Shown: piece after piece, positions 6,708 through 17,569 of the stretch | Layout: each line of letters starts with the position of its first letter | Position numbering within the stretch: the first letter of the stretch is position 1 | IMG/VR virus record: IMGVR_UViG_3300021365_002389 | Coordinates: 1 to 64,000 of that record | Length of the DNA stretch: 64,000 nt | Source: a virus | Direction: 5' to 3' (one strand) | Notes under the pieces: model-generated | What the model saw: the letters and a program-made list of their open reading frames with translations, nothing else | What the model was told of the DNA's origin: nothing | Database searches by the model: none | Translations under genes and position numbers: made by a program

Positions 6708-8048
6708 TCAGAAGTCCATCTTTAATTTAAATGTAAAATCATCGGACTCTTTTTTCAAAACAGGATTTGCTAGTTTTGCTACACCAATAAGATTTTTATC
6801 TTTATCAAAAACCCCCACCTTACTAATAAAGACTTGTTTTTCAAAATCCTCTTCAGAAAGACAGAAATCATTTTGTGATGTATTTTTAATCTCTAAAAAT
6901 TCTGGCTCTCTAAATGTCCCTCTGTCATATTTTACTTTCTTGTTGGCTTTATCAGTCCAGCCTTTCATTGACGATGAGACCCATGTAGGATTTTGAGAGG
7001 AGTTCAGATCACCAGCCTCTGCTTCTGCAAACATTGTCATTACAGGAACTTCGTTTGTGCCCCTGAAAGACATCTCATATAGACTCGCACTTGGTGCAAG
7101 ATTGGACATAGTACCCGAAGAAAACGCTCCAAAGTAAATCCACTTAGGCAGTTTATGAGTTCCGTCAAATTCATAAGTATCACCACCAAAATTAGCATCG
7201 GCTGATCCTATGTCTGTTGACCCTGTAAGTAGAATAAAGCCCTCATTGTACAACACATTTCCAACAACCTGTCCACTAACTGGTGATGTTGTTGTTATGG
7301 AGATAAGTTCCCCGTTTTGTCTAACATCTTGTGCCTCATCAACTAGTGTCCCAGTGACAAAGAACTTTAAACTAATCGAACCTTTTTTAATTTTAGATCC
7401 ATAAAAGATCGAAGGTATGCTAATAAGATTTACTGATGCTGTTTCATAGCTCCCTGTATAGCCAAAAGTGTTAGAAAATCTTTTGTAAAAATCTAATGTG
7501 TTTCTTAGTGCGACGATTCTTTTTCTTGTTTCAAAGAATAAAAGTCCCCCACCACCAGTGTAAGAATTAGCGTTTGTAATAAAAGGCTTTGTCAATCGAG
7601 TCCCACGAAGATTGTCTGCGTTTGGGGTAGCTCCAACAGACGGTATAAATTCTCTCACCACGCTTGAAGTTAAAGGGTACTTGCCATAAAGAAAAGTCCC
7701 TGGTTGTGCTTCATTATAAACACCTCGTGATATATTCTTAAACGAAAAGTTTGTACCATCTTTAACAACGAAAGGCCTTATTAGAGCAGCCTCTCCTTGT
7801 CCATGACTAGCTGATCTAGCTATGCCGACGTTCAATTCGAACAAACTAATCGAGCCTGTAGGCACCTGTGGGTTGGTTGGGTGTTGGGTGCTTCCAATAA
7901 AAATTTCAGCAGACGAAGAATTAAAACCCGTAAACCTTGACCTATTTACAAACATTGATCCACTGTACATCGACACAGTGAACTGAGGTTCGGTCTTTAT
8001 ACTATTCCGAAATACAGAATCTCTAGAGAATTCGTGAAGGTAAGCCAT
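6708..8048 (-). CDS. Virion structural protein, tail-associated (paralogue of the next gene at its C-terminus)
   Basis: This roughly 446-aa protein is Ser/Thr/Gly-rich and beta-strand-rich, as tail and baseplate proteins of contractile phages often are. The last 45 residues (VFISKVGVFDKDKNLIGVAK and on to DFTFKLKMDF) align with the end of the upstream 379-aa protein (YITTVGLYSPDNELLAVAKL to EFTLRVRLDY), so the two share a C-terminal domain. The start could be GTG at 8051 or ATG at 8048; a GGCGG element lies upstream and I prefer ATG. It is the last gene of the structural block. No specific role is recognised. Confidence 0.65.
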   Translation of the reverse strand: MAYLHEFSRDSVFRNSIKTEPQFTVSMYSGSMFVNRSRFTGFNSSSAEIFIGSTQHPTNPQVPTGSISLFELNVGIARSASHGQGEAALIRPFVVKDGTNFSFKNISRGVYNEAQPGTFLYGKYPLTSSVVREFIPSVGATPNADNLRGTRLTKPFITNANSYTGGGGLLFFETRKRIVALRNTLDFYKRFSNTFGYTGSYETASVNLISIPSIFYGSKIKKGSISLKFFVTGTLVDEAQDVRQNGELISITTTSPVSGQVVGNVLYNEGFILLTGSTDIGSADANFGGDTYEFDGTHKLPKWIYFGAFSSGTMSNLAPSASLYEMSFRGTNEVPVMTMFAEAEAGDLNSSQNPTWVSSSMKGWTDKANKKVKYDRGTFREPEFLEIKNTSQNDFCLSEEDFEKQVFISKVGVFDKDKNLIGVAKLANPVLKKESDDFTFKLKMDF

Positions 8049-8060
8049 CACAAACCGCCA

Positions 8061-9200
8061 TTAATAATCTAGCCGAACTCTTAAAGTAAACTCGTTTGCT
8101 GGTGTTTTCTTAAGTGGTTCACTTAATTTTGCCACCGCCAAAAGCTCATTATCAGGAGAATAAAGTCCGACTGTTGTTATATAAGAAATTGGCTGGTCGC
8201 CCCGAACGTCTTTAACTCGTATTTTACTAGCCGATACATAAGTTGGGTTACTAGAGTAATTAAAGTCGTTGGCGTTCGCACGACACATATAAATTGTAGA
8301 GTTTAATTCTGTCGTATTGTTGAACGAAAGATTTTGAATTCTATTTCTTAGAGCGTCAGCGGCTCCAGATATAGAGGCTGTGGCAAGAACATCCTGCATA
8401 GTGAATGCTGTCGCTGCTGTGTTTCCACTAATCATATTAATATAGCCCTTGTTGACAGGAGGTAAATTACTTCCTGCAAACAGACCATGGTTAAGGAGCC
8501 CGCCACTAAATTCTGAGATAAACAAAGATGAGGTCAAAACTGCTATACCTGCCTGATAATACAGCAGCCCGCAAGCAACTCCGCCGCCGTTAGGCATCGA
8601 GGCTGCTAACACCCCAGTTTGTGATGCGGTTACAAAAAGTATACCATACTCACCAGCAGGAGAATTAGATTTAAATCCATTGGTACCACTAGCGTCCGTT
8701 AATACAAGCTGTCTGGTATTATTAGATCCTGCATTACCCGTGGTATCAACACCCAAGGTCATTGAGAATGTGCCCTTTTGTATCTCGTCTTTTGTTATCA
8801 GCCTAGCAAAATTAACAAAGAAACACTCTTTCAACTTTGCACCAGAGGATAAGTTGCCATCCTCATCAAAGTTTCTAATACTACCAGTTGCATCATGGCC
8901 TACAAGAACTTGTGCCATTTGGTTGTATATTTGTATTTTTTGTGTATTTTGTGTTGCTGCCGATGAGGAAAAGTTCGAAGCCGAGGCATATCCCAATGTA
9001 ATGTCCATTATATGATTAGCTGAAGAGCTAAGAAAAGGATAGTCGTAAACGGACTGAAACATTCCGTGGGCATAGTTTTTGATATTCAGGTCCGTATATG
9101 TTCCTGAAATAACTGTCCCAGTCAAAGGGATTGACTCGTGGAGTTTTGTTCTTGTGTTTTGAATGTCTTGGTTTAAAAGCGATTTAAAAGACGTAGCCAT
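8061..9200 (-). CDS. Virion structural protein, tail-associated
   Basis: The 379-aa protein begins MATSFKSLLNQDIQNTRTKL and is Ser/Asn/Ala-rich with short predicted strands. Its C-terminal 40-50 residues match the domain in the downstream 447-aa protein, so these are partial paralogues or co-assembling partners. It lies in a run of three mid-sized genes at the end of the tail block, where T4-like phages carry baseplate periphery or fibre-attachment proteins. I do not recognise a named family; placement and composition support virion structure. Confidence 0.65.
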   Translation of the reverse strand: MATSFKSLLNQDIQNTRTKLHESIPLTGTVISGTYTDLNIKNYAHGMFQSVYDYPFLSSSANHIMDITLGYASASNFSSSAATQNTQKIQIYNQMAQVLVGHDATGSIRNFDEDGNLSSGAKLKECFFVNFARLITKDEIQKGTFSMTLGVDTTGNAGSNNTRQLVLTDASGTNGFKSNSPAGEYGILFVTASQTGVLAASMPNGGGVACGLLYYQAGIAVLTSSLFISEFSGGLLNHGLFAGSNLPPVNKGYINMISGNTAATAFTMQDVLATASISGAADALRNRIQNLSFNNTTELNSTIYMCRANANDFNYSSNPTYVSASKIRVKDVRGDQPISYITTVGLYSPDNELLAVAKLSEPLKKTPANEFTLRVRLDY

Positions 9201-9215
9201 ACTTTATACCTTACC

Positions 9216-10253
9216 TTATATCTTTTTAATTAGTCTTAGTGGCACATCAACACGATACCCAGTTGTAAATCCTGTGATTCTTATTACTGTGTCAATAAAC
9301 CTAAATTGTGCCCCACTACCTAAATAGTTAGCGCCAGTTGTGCCGCCCAACTTTGAGAACAAAGTATTACTGGTTGCAACGTCATCGCTTGCCAATAATT
9401 GAACTGCGAACCTACTACCATATCTACCTGTTGTTGATGCATTGCCAATTACACTTAATTTATCAGCATTTTCTTCGTTATTGTTGTCCAACTGATAAGC
9501 TGGTATATCCTTGGGTGCGCTACCATCAGGAGATGCAAAATATTCTGAGTTTGAATTCAAAGAGAAGTAATAAGTTGCAATGTCATCGTCGTCTATGAAT
9601 GACGGACTAGCTTGTGTGCCCGGAGCAGCAGGAGTAGAAACTCGAACAAAACGATAATCTACTTCTACTAAATATTGTGTTTCTTTTAAAGGGTCACCAT
9701 TTGCAAGTTTTCCAGCAGATAGATCGGGAGTATCCAAGCCTTGATCCATGATGATGGGTCTGGACACGTTTGCAAAAGGTGCTCGGCCCCGGATAACCCC
9801 ATCAGCATCAGCTTGTGTTAATAAGGAATTAGCCGTATACGATGAGTTGTTAACATTCGATGTAGCGTGGTCAGCAGTTAAAACATAACCGCCACCAGGA
9901 ATATCAGTATCACTGATTCCCGATGCTAAATCAATTGTTGGGAATTTTTTATTGTTAAGCTTAATCACAGGAAGATAAAGAAGATCACCCCTGGCAAAGG
10001 ATATCAGTTTAGATTTCAACAAAGACGTATTATTAGTAAAAGCCTCCAAGACGGGGCTTTGCAAAATGTTAAGGTCATAAAAGGCTGAACCACTGGGGTG
10101 AGTTAAATTATAGAGATTGTAGTCGATTTCATCGTCGGCTAAAGCAAATTTTGCAATTCTAAAACTACCATCACCAGCCGCAAGTCTTTTTCTTCCTGTG
10201 TCGGTTAACACTGCATCTAAAATTATATCGCCACTGTTATCTAAAAATGCCAT
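9216..10253 (-). CDS. Virion structural protein with shared N-terminal 'FLD...LT..G...L..G' module
   Basis: The 345-aa protein begins MAFLDNSGDIILDAVLTDTG and continues to a DDEIDY motif near residue 40. The same pattern (FLD, acidic strand, LTxxG, LxxG, DDxIxY) starts the 330-aa protein at 17570-18562, so the two share an N-terminal module. The rest is Ser/Asn/Asp-rich and strand-like. A GGAG element precedes the ATG. A 109-base gap upstream (10254-10362) is the longest in this block; I see no convincing promoter or terminator in it, only weak -10-like sequences. Confidence 0.68.
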   Translation of the reverse strand: MAFLDNSGDIILDAVLTDTGRKRLAAGDGSFRIAKFALADDEIDYNLYNLTHPSGSAFYDLNILQSPVLEAFTNNTSLLKSKLISFARGDLLYLPVIKLNNKKFPTIDLASGISDTDIPGGGYVLTADHATSNVNNSSYTANSLLTQADADGVIRGRAPFANVSRPIIMDQGLDTPDLSAGKLANGDPLKETQYLVEVDYRFVRVSTPAAPGTQASPSFIDDDDIATYYFSLNSNSEYFASPDGSAPKDIPAYQLDNNNEENADKLSVIGNASTTGRYGSRFAVQLLASDDVATSNTLFSKLGGTTGANYLGSGAQFRFIDTVIRITGFTTGYRVDVPLRLIKKI

Positions 10254-10362
10254 TTTTTATCTCCGCTGTAATCCTACAGACATAACATATCTTAATTAGT
10301 CTGCAAATGATAATTTGTATCTATTTTTGAATAAAACAAGATTTTGAGTATCTAACAATGTT

Positions 10363-13300
10363 TTATCTTTCCCTAAAATCAACAACTATATTTATTTTCC
10401 TACCAGTATCCCTAGACACCAATCTGACTAAGAATTTGCTTTCTGTCACTTTATCATCCTCTTCACTAACAAGTCCCTTGCGAGATCTTACTAAGTCACC
10501 AGTATCGTTACGCTCATCAAAAGTTAAGCTCTGAATATCAGCAGCTTTTATCTCTATAAATCTAGCCATTTTTTTAGATGGCTTTGTGTTTTGTACCAAT
10601 GTTTTCTCAGGGTTGTACAATTTTATCTTCGGTATATAAACACCTTCGGAATAAGATAACATAACCTCATATATTTCAGATGGATTAGAAACTTGATTGT
10701 GTCTATCGACACTTCTAAACATATAATAATATTTTTGATTTGGTACCAGCGTATCAACTAAATCTAGTCCACCCTCTTGTAATATTGTCGCATAAAGTTT
10801 ACCTTTAAAGTTATCATAAAGTGATTGATCTTCATCAAAATGAGGTTCTATTGTTTCACTCCTGAAAACTTGGACACTGTGTATTTCCTCTAATCCCTCA
10901 TTTTTAAATCGAACACTACCTTTTTCTAGGTCAAAGTTTGTTAATCTTTTTTGCGTTTTTGATATGTTTTCAAATTGTTCTTTTTCTGCATCTGTCATGG
11001 CAATATATTTTTCAACACGGTTATCATTCATCGGTTGAAAATTCATCAGAACTTGCCTGTAATTGTCTTTATACGGATATATGAAAGCGTTCGGTTGAAC
11101 TGGTGGATTATCGACTACCCTAGCTAGCGGATATGAAACACCACCACCAAAATTATCATTTAATATATTTTCTTCATTCCACTCTTTTGTGAATATCGGG
11201 TATTCAATTACTTTAATATTTGGCAAGGTCTCTACATAGAAATCAAAATACAAAGCCCTGGGGACGTTCGCTGGCCAGCCTCCCCCTGAAGATTCATATG
11301 CATTTGTCCGAAATTTAAATTCTGAACCAAAAACTAACTCATACCCAACTAGTTCGTATTGATATGTCTGTTCGTATTTGACTTGTGTATCAACATACTC
11401 TATAATTTCAGACAATTGCGTGTTAGGAAAATAAAATTCATTAACTAAAGTTTTAGCGGCACCGTCTAAGTTTGTAGTGAATTTTTTTAACTTATACATA
11501 AAAGTTTCACTGTGGGATTCAGTTGATTCATAGACTGAGCTTAGTAAATTTACATACGTTACGGTAACTTCATCTGCTTTTGACTTAACTGCAAGTTTAA
11601 GATTATCAACAAAGTGCTGTCCAGATAAAGTAACAACTTCATTTGGCATTCTCTCTCCGCCGGCTCTATAGCTATTGCCACCAGTTTGTATGCTAGCAAT
11701 GTTCTCGCTCGTTGTTTGTATACCCTCTATCCATGTGTCAAAGTCATAAACAACAGAGTTTCTTCTAATTGCTAAGTTAGCTAACTGAACTCCGTTTTCT
11801 GGTGACTCCACGTCAAAAGGATCTTCTGGATTTACCGGTGCCTGATAGGCGTTACACTTAAATTGAAATTCTTCAGAAACAGTTGATGTCTCAACTAGTA
11901 TATTCATTATCGAGGTACTGGTTCCTGTTTGTTCTATCAGTGCCCCGATGGGTCCAATTGGTCCAGTTGGTACGCCTATCTTCATGCACATGGGAAAAGT
12001 TTTTGATCTAGAATTTAAACGGTTGAATATGTCTATTTCCCCCGCAGGAACGCCAAGATTTCTATACAGTCTAGTTAATTGTGACCCAAGGGATGTAACA
12101 AGTCCAGAACCAATGGCCTCTGCATAACTATCAAGATAAGAGGAAACATTTTCATCGCCAAGACTTGGCAATAATTGTTCAGAAAATTCTCCAAGAGTTA
12201 TTTGCTGTATTGCTTGCGATCGAATAGTTGATGCTCTATCTCCACCTAAGAAATCAACCGAGCCATTATCTGGAGTCTCGGGCAATGTTGTATTTGAAGC
12301 TATTATGTAAGTATAAAAGTTAGGCAACAAAGCATGTGGTATGCTGGATCCAGCAGTTGCTGTTTCGTACTTGGCGTCAAAATAATTATACTCTGGGTCT
12401 ATGTAGCCAAATATTGAGCCGTCAAAGCTACCTCCGGCTTCAGCCATCTTATGTCCGTATAAGTCTCTAGCTACACCTGTATAAGCTTTAAAATTATAGA
12501 AGCTGTAAGACACAAATGTATTTTCGATAACCTCTCTGGCACTTGACGAAGAAAGTCCTGCCATAAAAAGCAACCGGTCTTTTACACTGCCCTCAGTTAT
12601 GTTAAAGTAATCTCTAATAGCTCTATAGAAAACATATCCGTCAGAATTGTAGGGATTTATGTTAAATCTTTCGTCTTCCGCATATGCACGCAAAAAAGAA
12701 TTAACATTGAGTTGCCAGCCACCAATTCCTAGCATTTTTTGCATCTTCAACAAGTCGGCTTGAGGATATGGCTGTCCCTCAGCCGGTATTCTAAAAGAGG
12801 CATTTATCAAACGTGTTGCAGCCTGAGCACCAAAATACTCAACTGGGTCTGGGAAAGCAGCTAGTGCCAAATCATTCATCCTAGCAGGAAAATTAAATTG
12901 TTCTACTTGTCCAAATTCACCTCCCTCATTAGAGGTAAATAAGTTTCTTGGGACACCTGCAAGCTCCTGCTCACTTGGTGGGTTTTCGTCCGCATTGCGA
13001 GGAACCACACCATTGTCGCCAGCAGTAAAAGAAAAGTTCCACTTATTAATTTGCTGTGGTGCATTTTGATATCCCATAGGCATTTGTTCGAATGCATAGC
13101 CGCCCAAAGACCAGTTAACCCTGTCATTGGCTATTGATAGGTCAGTTCCCCTGTATCTAGCTATTTGGGATACTTGATTTGTCGATGGTTCGAATACTTG
13201 GTTCATAGATAATTTGGCATATGCTCGCTGCTGCATGTCGCCTACTACAACACGATATAAGGCATCATCAGAGGGTTTTGTAAATGCACTACCCGCTTGA

Positions 13301-14031
13301 AAATTTAAATGATAATATCTTGTTATAGGATCTAGTGTAGCATCACCAATAGGTCGTTTGGCCATGATCGTTCTTGTTCGACCCTGGGGTCCCTCTTGTT
13401 GCTCCGGGAAGAGTCTGCTTTCACGCTCTCTTTGTCTGCGTCTTTCTCTTGCCTCAATCCTTCGTCGGCGGACTCTATTCAAAGCCCTATCAATGTCTTC
13501 ATCGGTATCATTAGGGGGTATAAGAGCAACTCCGGCTTGCATAAGTCTTCTAAGTTTGCCAGCCCTTGTATCCTCTTCTGCTACAATCTCAAGTCCTCCG
13601 TCAGGTCCGTTTCGGGTAGTTTGTCTTTCTCGTTCAAATTCTTCGGAATCTCTAAAATTGTAGGCTTCTTCTATAAACATTCTTAGCCGCTCGATACCAT
13701 CCTCCGGTATTTCTTGATCTGGATTTCTGGTAAGAAATGTTGAGAAATCCTCAAAAAACCTGAGATTTTTTTGCGCTTTGACAGCATCCCCAGGACCAAA
13801 AGCGCCATCAACCGCTAGACGTAAATAATTTAGGTATAAATCTAGAAATGGTGGTATACCACCTTCACCTGTGCGAATTTGTTGCACAAGAGCAGCAAGA
13901 GTTACGTCTACGCCGGACTTGTCTCTGGGCGGGTCCGCAGGGTCACCTTTTGGCTCCGCCGGTCTGTTCTCGTTATTTCTATCTTGGCGATTATTTAAAT
14001 CATCGTTGCCAAAGTTCCAATTAAAAGGCAT
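10363..14031 (-). CDS. Large virion structural protein (1222 aa), baseplate/tail
   Basis: The protein starts at the ATG at 14031, one base after the stop of the upstream gene, with GGAG six bases before it; a longer start at 14049 is less likely. The N-terminus MPFNWNFGNDD leads into a charged, Pro-rich stretch, and an Arg-rich helix lies at about 184-205 (RRRRIEARERRRQRE). The body is long and Asn/Tyr-rich. Near the C-terminus (about 1045-1125) YYYMFRSVDRHNQVSNPSE resembles a fibronectin type III strand pair, a fold frequent in phage tail proteins. No enzymatic motif was seen. Position after gp6-like and giant wedge genes argues for a baseplate role. Confidence 0.68.
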   Translation of the reverse strand: MPFNWNFGNDDLNNRQDRNNENRPAEPKGDPADPPRDKSGVDVTLAALVQQIRTGEGGIPPFLDLYLNYLRLAVDGAFGPGDAVKAQKNLRFFEDFSTFLTRNPDQEIPEDGIERLRMFIEEAYNFRDSEEFERERQTTRNGPDGGLEIVAEEDTRAGKLRRLMQAGVALIPPNDTDEDIDRALNRVRRRRIEARERRRQRERESRLFPEQQEGPQGRTRTIMAKRPIGDATLDPITRYYHLNFQAGSAFTKPSDDALYRVVVGDMQQRAYAKLSMNQVFEPSTNQVSQIARYRGTDLSIANDRVNWSLGGYAFEQMPMGYQNAPQQINKWNFSFTAGDNGVVPRNADENPPSEQELAGVPRNLFTSNEGGEFGQVEQFNFPARMNDLALAAFPDPVEYFGAQAATRLINASFRIPAEGQPYPQADLLKMQKMLGIGGWQLNVNSFLRAYAEDERFNINPYNSDGYVFYRAIRDYFNITEGSVKDRLLFMAGLSSSSAREVIENTFVSYSFYNFKAYTGVARDLYGHKMAEAGGSFDGSIFGYIDPEYNYFDAKYETATAGSSIPHALLPNFYTYIIASNTTLPETPDNGSVDFLGGDRASTIRSQAIQQITLGEFSEQLLPSLGDENVSSYLDSYAEAIGSGLVTSLGSQLTRLYRNLGVPAGEIDIFNRLNSRSKTFPMCMKIGVPTGPIGPIGALIEQTGTSTSIMNILVETSTVSEEFQFKCNAYQAPVNPEDPFDVESPENGVQLANLAIRRNSVVYDFDTWIEGIQTTSENIASIQTGGNSYRAGGERMPNEVVTLSGQHFVDNLKLAVKSKADEVTVTYVNLLSSVYESTESHSETFMYKLKKFTTNLDGAAKTLVNEFYFPNTQLSEIIEYVDTQVKYEQTYQYELVGYELVFGSEFKFRTNAYESSGGGWPANVPRALYFDFYVETLPNIKVIEYPIFTKEWNEENILNDNFGGGVSYPLARVVDNPPVQPNAFIYPYKDNYRQVLMNFQPMNDNRVEKYIAMTDAEKEQFENISKTQKRLTNFDLEKGSVRFKNEGLEEIHSVQVFRSETIEPHFDEDQSLYDNFKGKLYATILQEGGLDLVDTLVPNQKYYYMFRSVDRHNQVSNPSEIYEVMLSYSEGVYIPKIKLYNPEKTLVQNTKPSKKMARFIEIKAADIQSLTFDERNDTGDLVRSRKGLVSEEDDKVTESKFLVRLVSRDTGRKINIVVDFRER

Positions 14032-14032
14032 A

Positions 14033-17000
14033 CTAGTCTCCAGTCTCACCGTTCAACAGAAAATACCTGTTGTAAATAGGCAAATCAAAAACATCTGATT
14101 TGTCAACAAACGAATTGGCGCTAAATTTATCTACAAAATTATCTGTTGGGGATAAATCCAAATCACCTATGGGTCGAAGCCTACACAAAAACTTCTTATC
14201 TATGTTACTTTCATAAAAAGCTCGTGTAAACTTTCTCCAAACCGGTCTCTTTGCTTTGTAGTAATAACTGTCATCTTCATTTTTTTGAATGTAGTATTTA
14301 GACACTGAGTTTGAATTTACTGAAGAGAACCCTGCCAAATACTCTACACAAGCAAGCTGTTTATAGTTCATCCAGAAAGCTAACATTTTAGCGTACGCTT
14401 TCATGGGGTCACCGGTTCTCTCATAGGGTGGGTACTCGCCCTCGTTAAAGACGGCGGATATATAATTGTTACCTGAAATTTCAACTTTATCTTTTAATTT
14501 GGGACGAACAGCGTCAAACCCATTTCCAAAAGATAATCCTTCATTCATTGTGGCCACAACAATCATGGATTTTAATTGGTTAGGTAAAGATGATGCGACG
14601 CTGCCCTCTAAAATATCTTGAATGTTTTGAGAACTCACGCCTAAAATGCTAGCTAAATTGCTCAAAGAATTAAACTCAATTGAGTTATAGTCTAAAGAGT
14701 TTGTCTCATTCATACCACTATTTACAAACAGTTCACCTAGAATATTAAACATTATTTTTGTTGGCATCTTTTTTTGTTGCGCAGAAACATTATTTCTTTC
14801 ATCATCTTTCTTGAGGTTTTCAAAATCACTATCTATTAGGCTTTTTTCTAGAGCAGATATTGTTTCTTTAGCTGAGGTAACTCCGCCGGATGCAGTGCTG
14901 GCGTCATCTCCTCCTCCGAGTACTGTTGTTCCCACATCTGTGCTTGACTCTTTTTTGGCACCTCTATCAATGACTGTTAAAACATCGTCCCTGATGTTAG
15001 CCGGGTCAAGTTCCGCAAATTGTAAATCAATACTAGGTACCACCTCACAAGATAACATGGTAAAAAGATCTTGTGTTTGTTTCCCTAGCGATGTCTCAAA
15101 GGTATCATTTACAGAATTGTTTTGCAAAAACTGGAACGGTGTTTGTTTTTTGTTAAGCTTTAAAAGATCAACGAACAGTTCAGCATATCGATTAAAATCA
15201 AAGTCAAGGGCATTTTCTTCATCAATCTTGTAAGATGTTTGATCAACTGGTTGTTTACCGTACACACTAATTTTTAACGGTGAATAATAACTAATAGAAG
15301 AATCTGCAAATCCCTCAGTTAAAGCGTTAGGATTGTTGGATCCGGCAATATTAAAGTATTTTGAAAATTCTGTCGAAGCCCTTGATAAGTGTGCTTGTTT
15401 TGATATTCTAGACAAACCCTGCAATGAATTTATAGAGTTTGGCACGTTTGAGGTCAGATAAGAATACCCAGATCCATAATGCTTACCGTAATCACTAGTT
15501 TCTTTAAAGTAATGTTCTGTTCTTAACAAAATATTTTTACTTGAACGTGACGTTTCAATTTTTGATTCTTTAACACTACCATCGACACCCGTATTATTCG
15601 GGTAGTAAGATCTCAACAAAGAGTTCAGTTCGTTAGAAAAAGTCAAAATAAGATCAGCAACATTTTTTATACCATCTGTATCGCCGGCTAAAATTCTTGT
15701 TTCCATATTTGTTCTAGCAATGTTCAGTGCATCAGATCTAATAACGCCAAAATTATCAAGTATTGATACATAAAATTCAATAGCGCCTGTCACAACTTCT
15801 TCGGCGTTAGTTTCGCCCACAGCAATACTAGAAAGCGAGGTTTCAAGCATTTGAGTTTTTTGACTATAGATGCCTGCACCAGGAGGTGAATAAACAATAG
15901 AATCATACACATTGCGAACAGCTTTTTCAAGGGACATCATAGCTGTTTGCACCCTAGTGAGATATAGTAGTGAGGAGTCATGAACTGTCACATTTACGCC
16001 GTACTGACAATCTATATCTGCTTGTGTTTTTTTCTCGGTTCTGTTAAAATACACACCCTCGTATATTTTAATGTAGTCTGTAATACCCTCACTTAAAAAT
16101 ATGTTCCGAACCTCCATTGCCTCGCCTATGTTTTTTTCAAAACCTAACCTGTCATCATAATACGTTTTGCTCGTTTGCACTGACAAATCATTTATTGCTA
16201 CAAATGAATTTTTTTCAACTCTTCTTTTTTTCATTGTTTTAGAAATAACTTTTGATATTTCTCCAAACTCTATAAAATCACCGCCACGAAGTAATTCAGA
16301 GCTTGTGCCATTACTAATGTACAAAAACGGAAACGGGCTATTTTCTGACAAATAGGAGGCCAAATCAAAAGCATAAGAATATCTAGTATTTTCCTCTTGA
16401 TCCTTACATATCCATAAATCTGAGAAATGGTTTTGGTTCTTTATTGTTTGAGATATTGTTCTTTCTCCGCCAATGGCACCGACCATTGTTCGGTAAAAAG
16501 TATCTTGCAATTTGTCTCTTAGGTTGTCGGGTGTTATGTTTTGATCTTGTCGAATATCAGAAAACATTCTGGCATCTGGGTTTTCCGTTGTTGCACTAAT
16601 AGTTGGTCCAGCTACAATATCACCAACTTGTGGTATGTATTTGGTCCTAGTGCCACTAAAAGTTTTTATATCTACAAAACCCATTCCGTTTCGTAATGCT
16701 GATGTGTCTATAGGGGGGTTAGCGGATATGTTAGAATCATATCTCTCCACGAAAGATTGGTAGTCCGAATAGCAATAACAATAAACAGAGAATGCTTGGT
16801 CTAAAAAAGTCTCAATGCCCAAGCTTGCTAAATCGATCTCAAACCCTTTAGAGGATACTATCTCTGCGGTATAATTATCTTGGTTTGTCAGTCTGCCGAC
16901 TTGCCAGGGTAGAGAGTTTAACTTCTTTTTAATAACCTCATTGTTGTCATCGTGAAGCAAGAAGTTTTTCAGCGGGACGTCATGTATCATAACTCCATCC

Positions 17001-17557
17001 ATTACACTGTCATCCACCTGACTATAGTTTAAAATAGGGTTTGGTCCATTTTTTATGGTTCTGGTGACATTTATAGTGTCATAAGGCCCGCCTGAACCCA
17101 TAATAGAATCAAACAATTCAAGAGAGAAAAGTTCATCGTCTTCATTATTAGATACAAAAGAATTATCAACAGCACCCATTAATGACTCATATAATATAGA
17201 GGCTTTGTCGTTGCCTCTAAAGCTCATTTTACCTGCCTGGTATTCGTTAAATCTCTGAGAGAGGAAATCTAGTATTTTTGTTGCCTGAGGGTTAAAAGAT
17301 ATTATGGTCCTAACTCTTAAATCGGGCAAGATATCTTCATTCAAATACCAGTTATTTTCTGGACTGCTCAAGTTTGAAGATATATTGTAAAACTCTAAGT
17401 TTGATTTTAAAACTGGACTACTTGAATTTTTGTTGAAAAGTACCGAGGATTTAAATATGGCAGTTGGAGAATCAGCAGACACATATCCTGTAACACCCGC
17501 AAAAGATGTTGTTGGTGGATTAATAAATCCTGGCGCTGGTAATCTATTATCAACCAT
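14033..17557 (-). CDS. Large virion structural protein (1174 aa), baseplate/tail
   Basis: This 1174-aa protein begins MVDNRLPAPGFINPPTTSF and contains no domain I recognise. It is rich in Asn, Ser and Asp with frequent aromatic residues, typical of tail proteins, and has a flexible Gly/Ser/Thr linker (GGGDDASTASGG) near residue 880. Its stop is one base from the ATG of the 1222-aa gene, so the two are translationally linked and likely made in similar amounts. It may build the baseplate together with that protein, but no direct similarity to a T4 gene product is visible. Confidence 0.65.
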   Translation of the reverse strand: MVDNRLPAPGFINPPTTSFAGVTGYVSADSPTAIFKSSVLFNKNSSSPVLKSNLEFYNISSNLSSPENNWYLNEDILPDLRVRTIISFNPQATKILDFLSQRFNEYQAGKMSFRGNDKASILYESLMGAVDNSFVSNNEDDELFSLELFDSIMGSGGPYDTINVTRTIKNGPNPILNYSQVDDSVMDGVMIHDVPLKNFLLHDDNNEVIKKKLNSLPWQVGRLTNQDNYTAEIVSSKGFEIDLASLGIETFLDQAFSVYCYCYSDYQSFVERYDSNISANPPIDTSALRNGMGFVDIKTFSGTRTKYIPQVGDIVAGPTISATTENPDARMFSDIRQDQNITPDNLRDKLQDTFYRTMVGAIGGERTISQTIKNQNHFSDLWICKDQEENTRYSYAFDLASYLSENSPFPFLYISNGTSSELLRGGDFIEFGEISKVISKTMKKRRVEKNSFVAINDLSVQTSKTYYDDRLGFEKNIGEAMEVRNIFLSEGITDYIKIYEGVYFNRTEKKTQADIDCQYGVNVTVHDSSLLYLTRVQTAMMSLEKAVRNVYDSIVYSPPGAGIYSQKTQMLETSLSSIAVGETNAEEVVTGAIEFYVSILDNFGVIRSDALNIARTNMETRILAGDTDGIKNVADLILTFSNELNSLLRSYYPNNTGVDGSVKESKIETSRSSKNILLRTEHYFKETSDYGKHYGSGYSYLTSNVPNSINSLQGLSRISKQAHLSRASTEFSKYFNIAGSNNPNALTEGFADSSISYYSPLKISVYGKQPVDQTSYKIDEENALDFDFNRYAELFVDLLKLNKKQTPFQFLQNNSVNDTFETSLGKQTQDLFTMLSCEVVPSIDLQFAELDPANIRDDVLTVIDRGAKKESSTDVGTTVLGGGDDASTASGGVTSAKETISALEKSLIDSDFENLKKDDERNNVSAQQKKMPTKIMFNILGELFVNSGMNETNSLDYNSIEFNSLSNLASILGVSSQNIQDILEGSVASSLPNQLKSMIVVATMNEGLSFGNGFDAVRPKLKDKVEISGNNYISAVFNEGEYPPYERTGDPMKAYAKMLAFWMNYKQLACVEYLAGFSSVNSNSVSKYYIQKNEDDSYYYKAKRPVWRKFTRAFYESNIDKKFLCRLRPIGDLDLSPTDNFVDKFSANSFVDKSDVFDLPIYNRYFLLNGETGD

Positions 17558-17569
17558 TATTATCTCTCA

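Noticed and set aside
10254-10362. 109-base gap as a promoter for the last three structural genes
   Set aside because: Only weak elements (TTATCA and TATGTT, 18 apart) were found; not enough to call.
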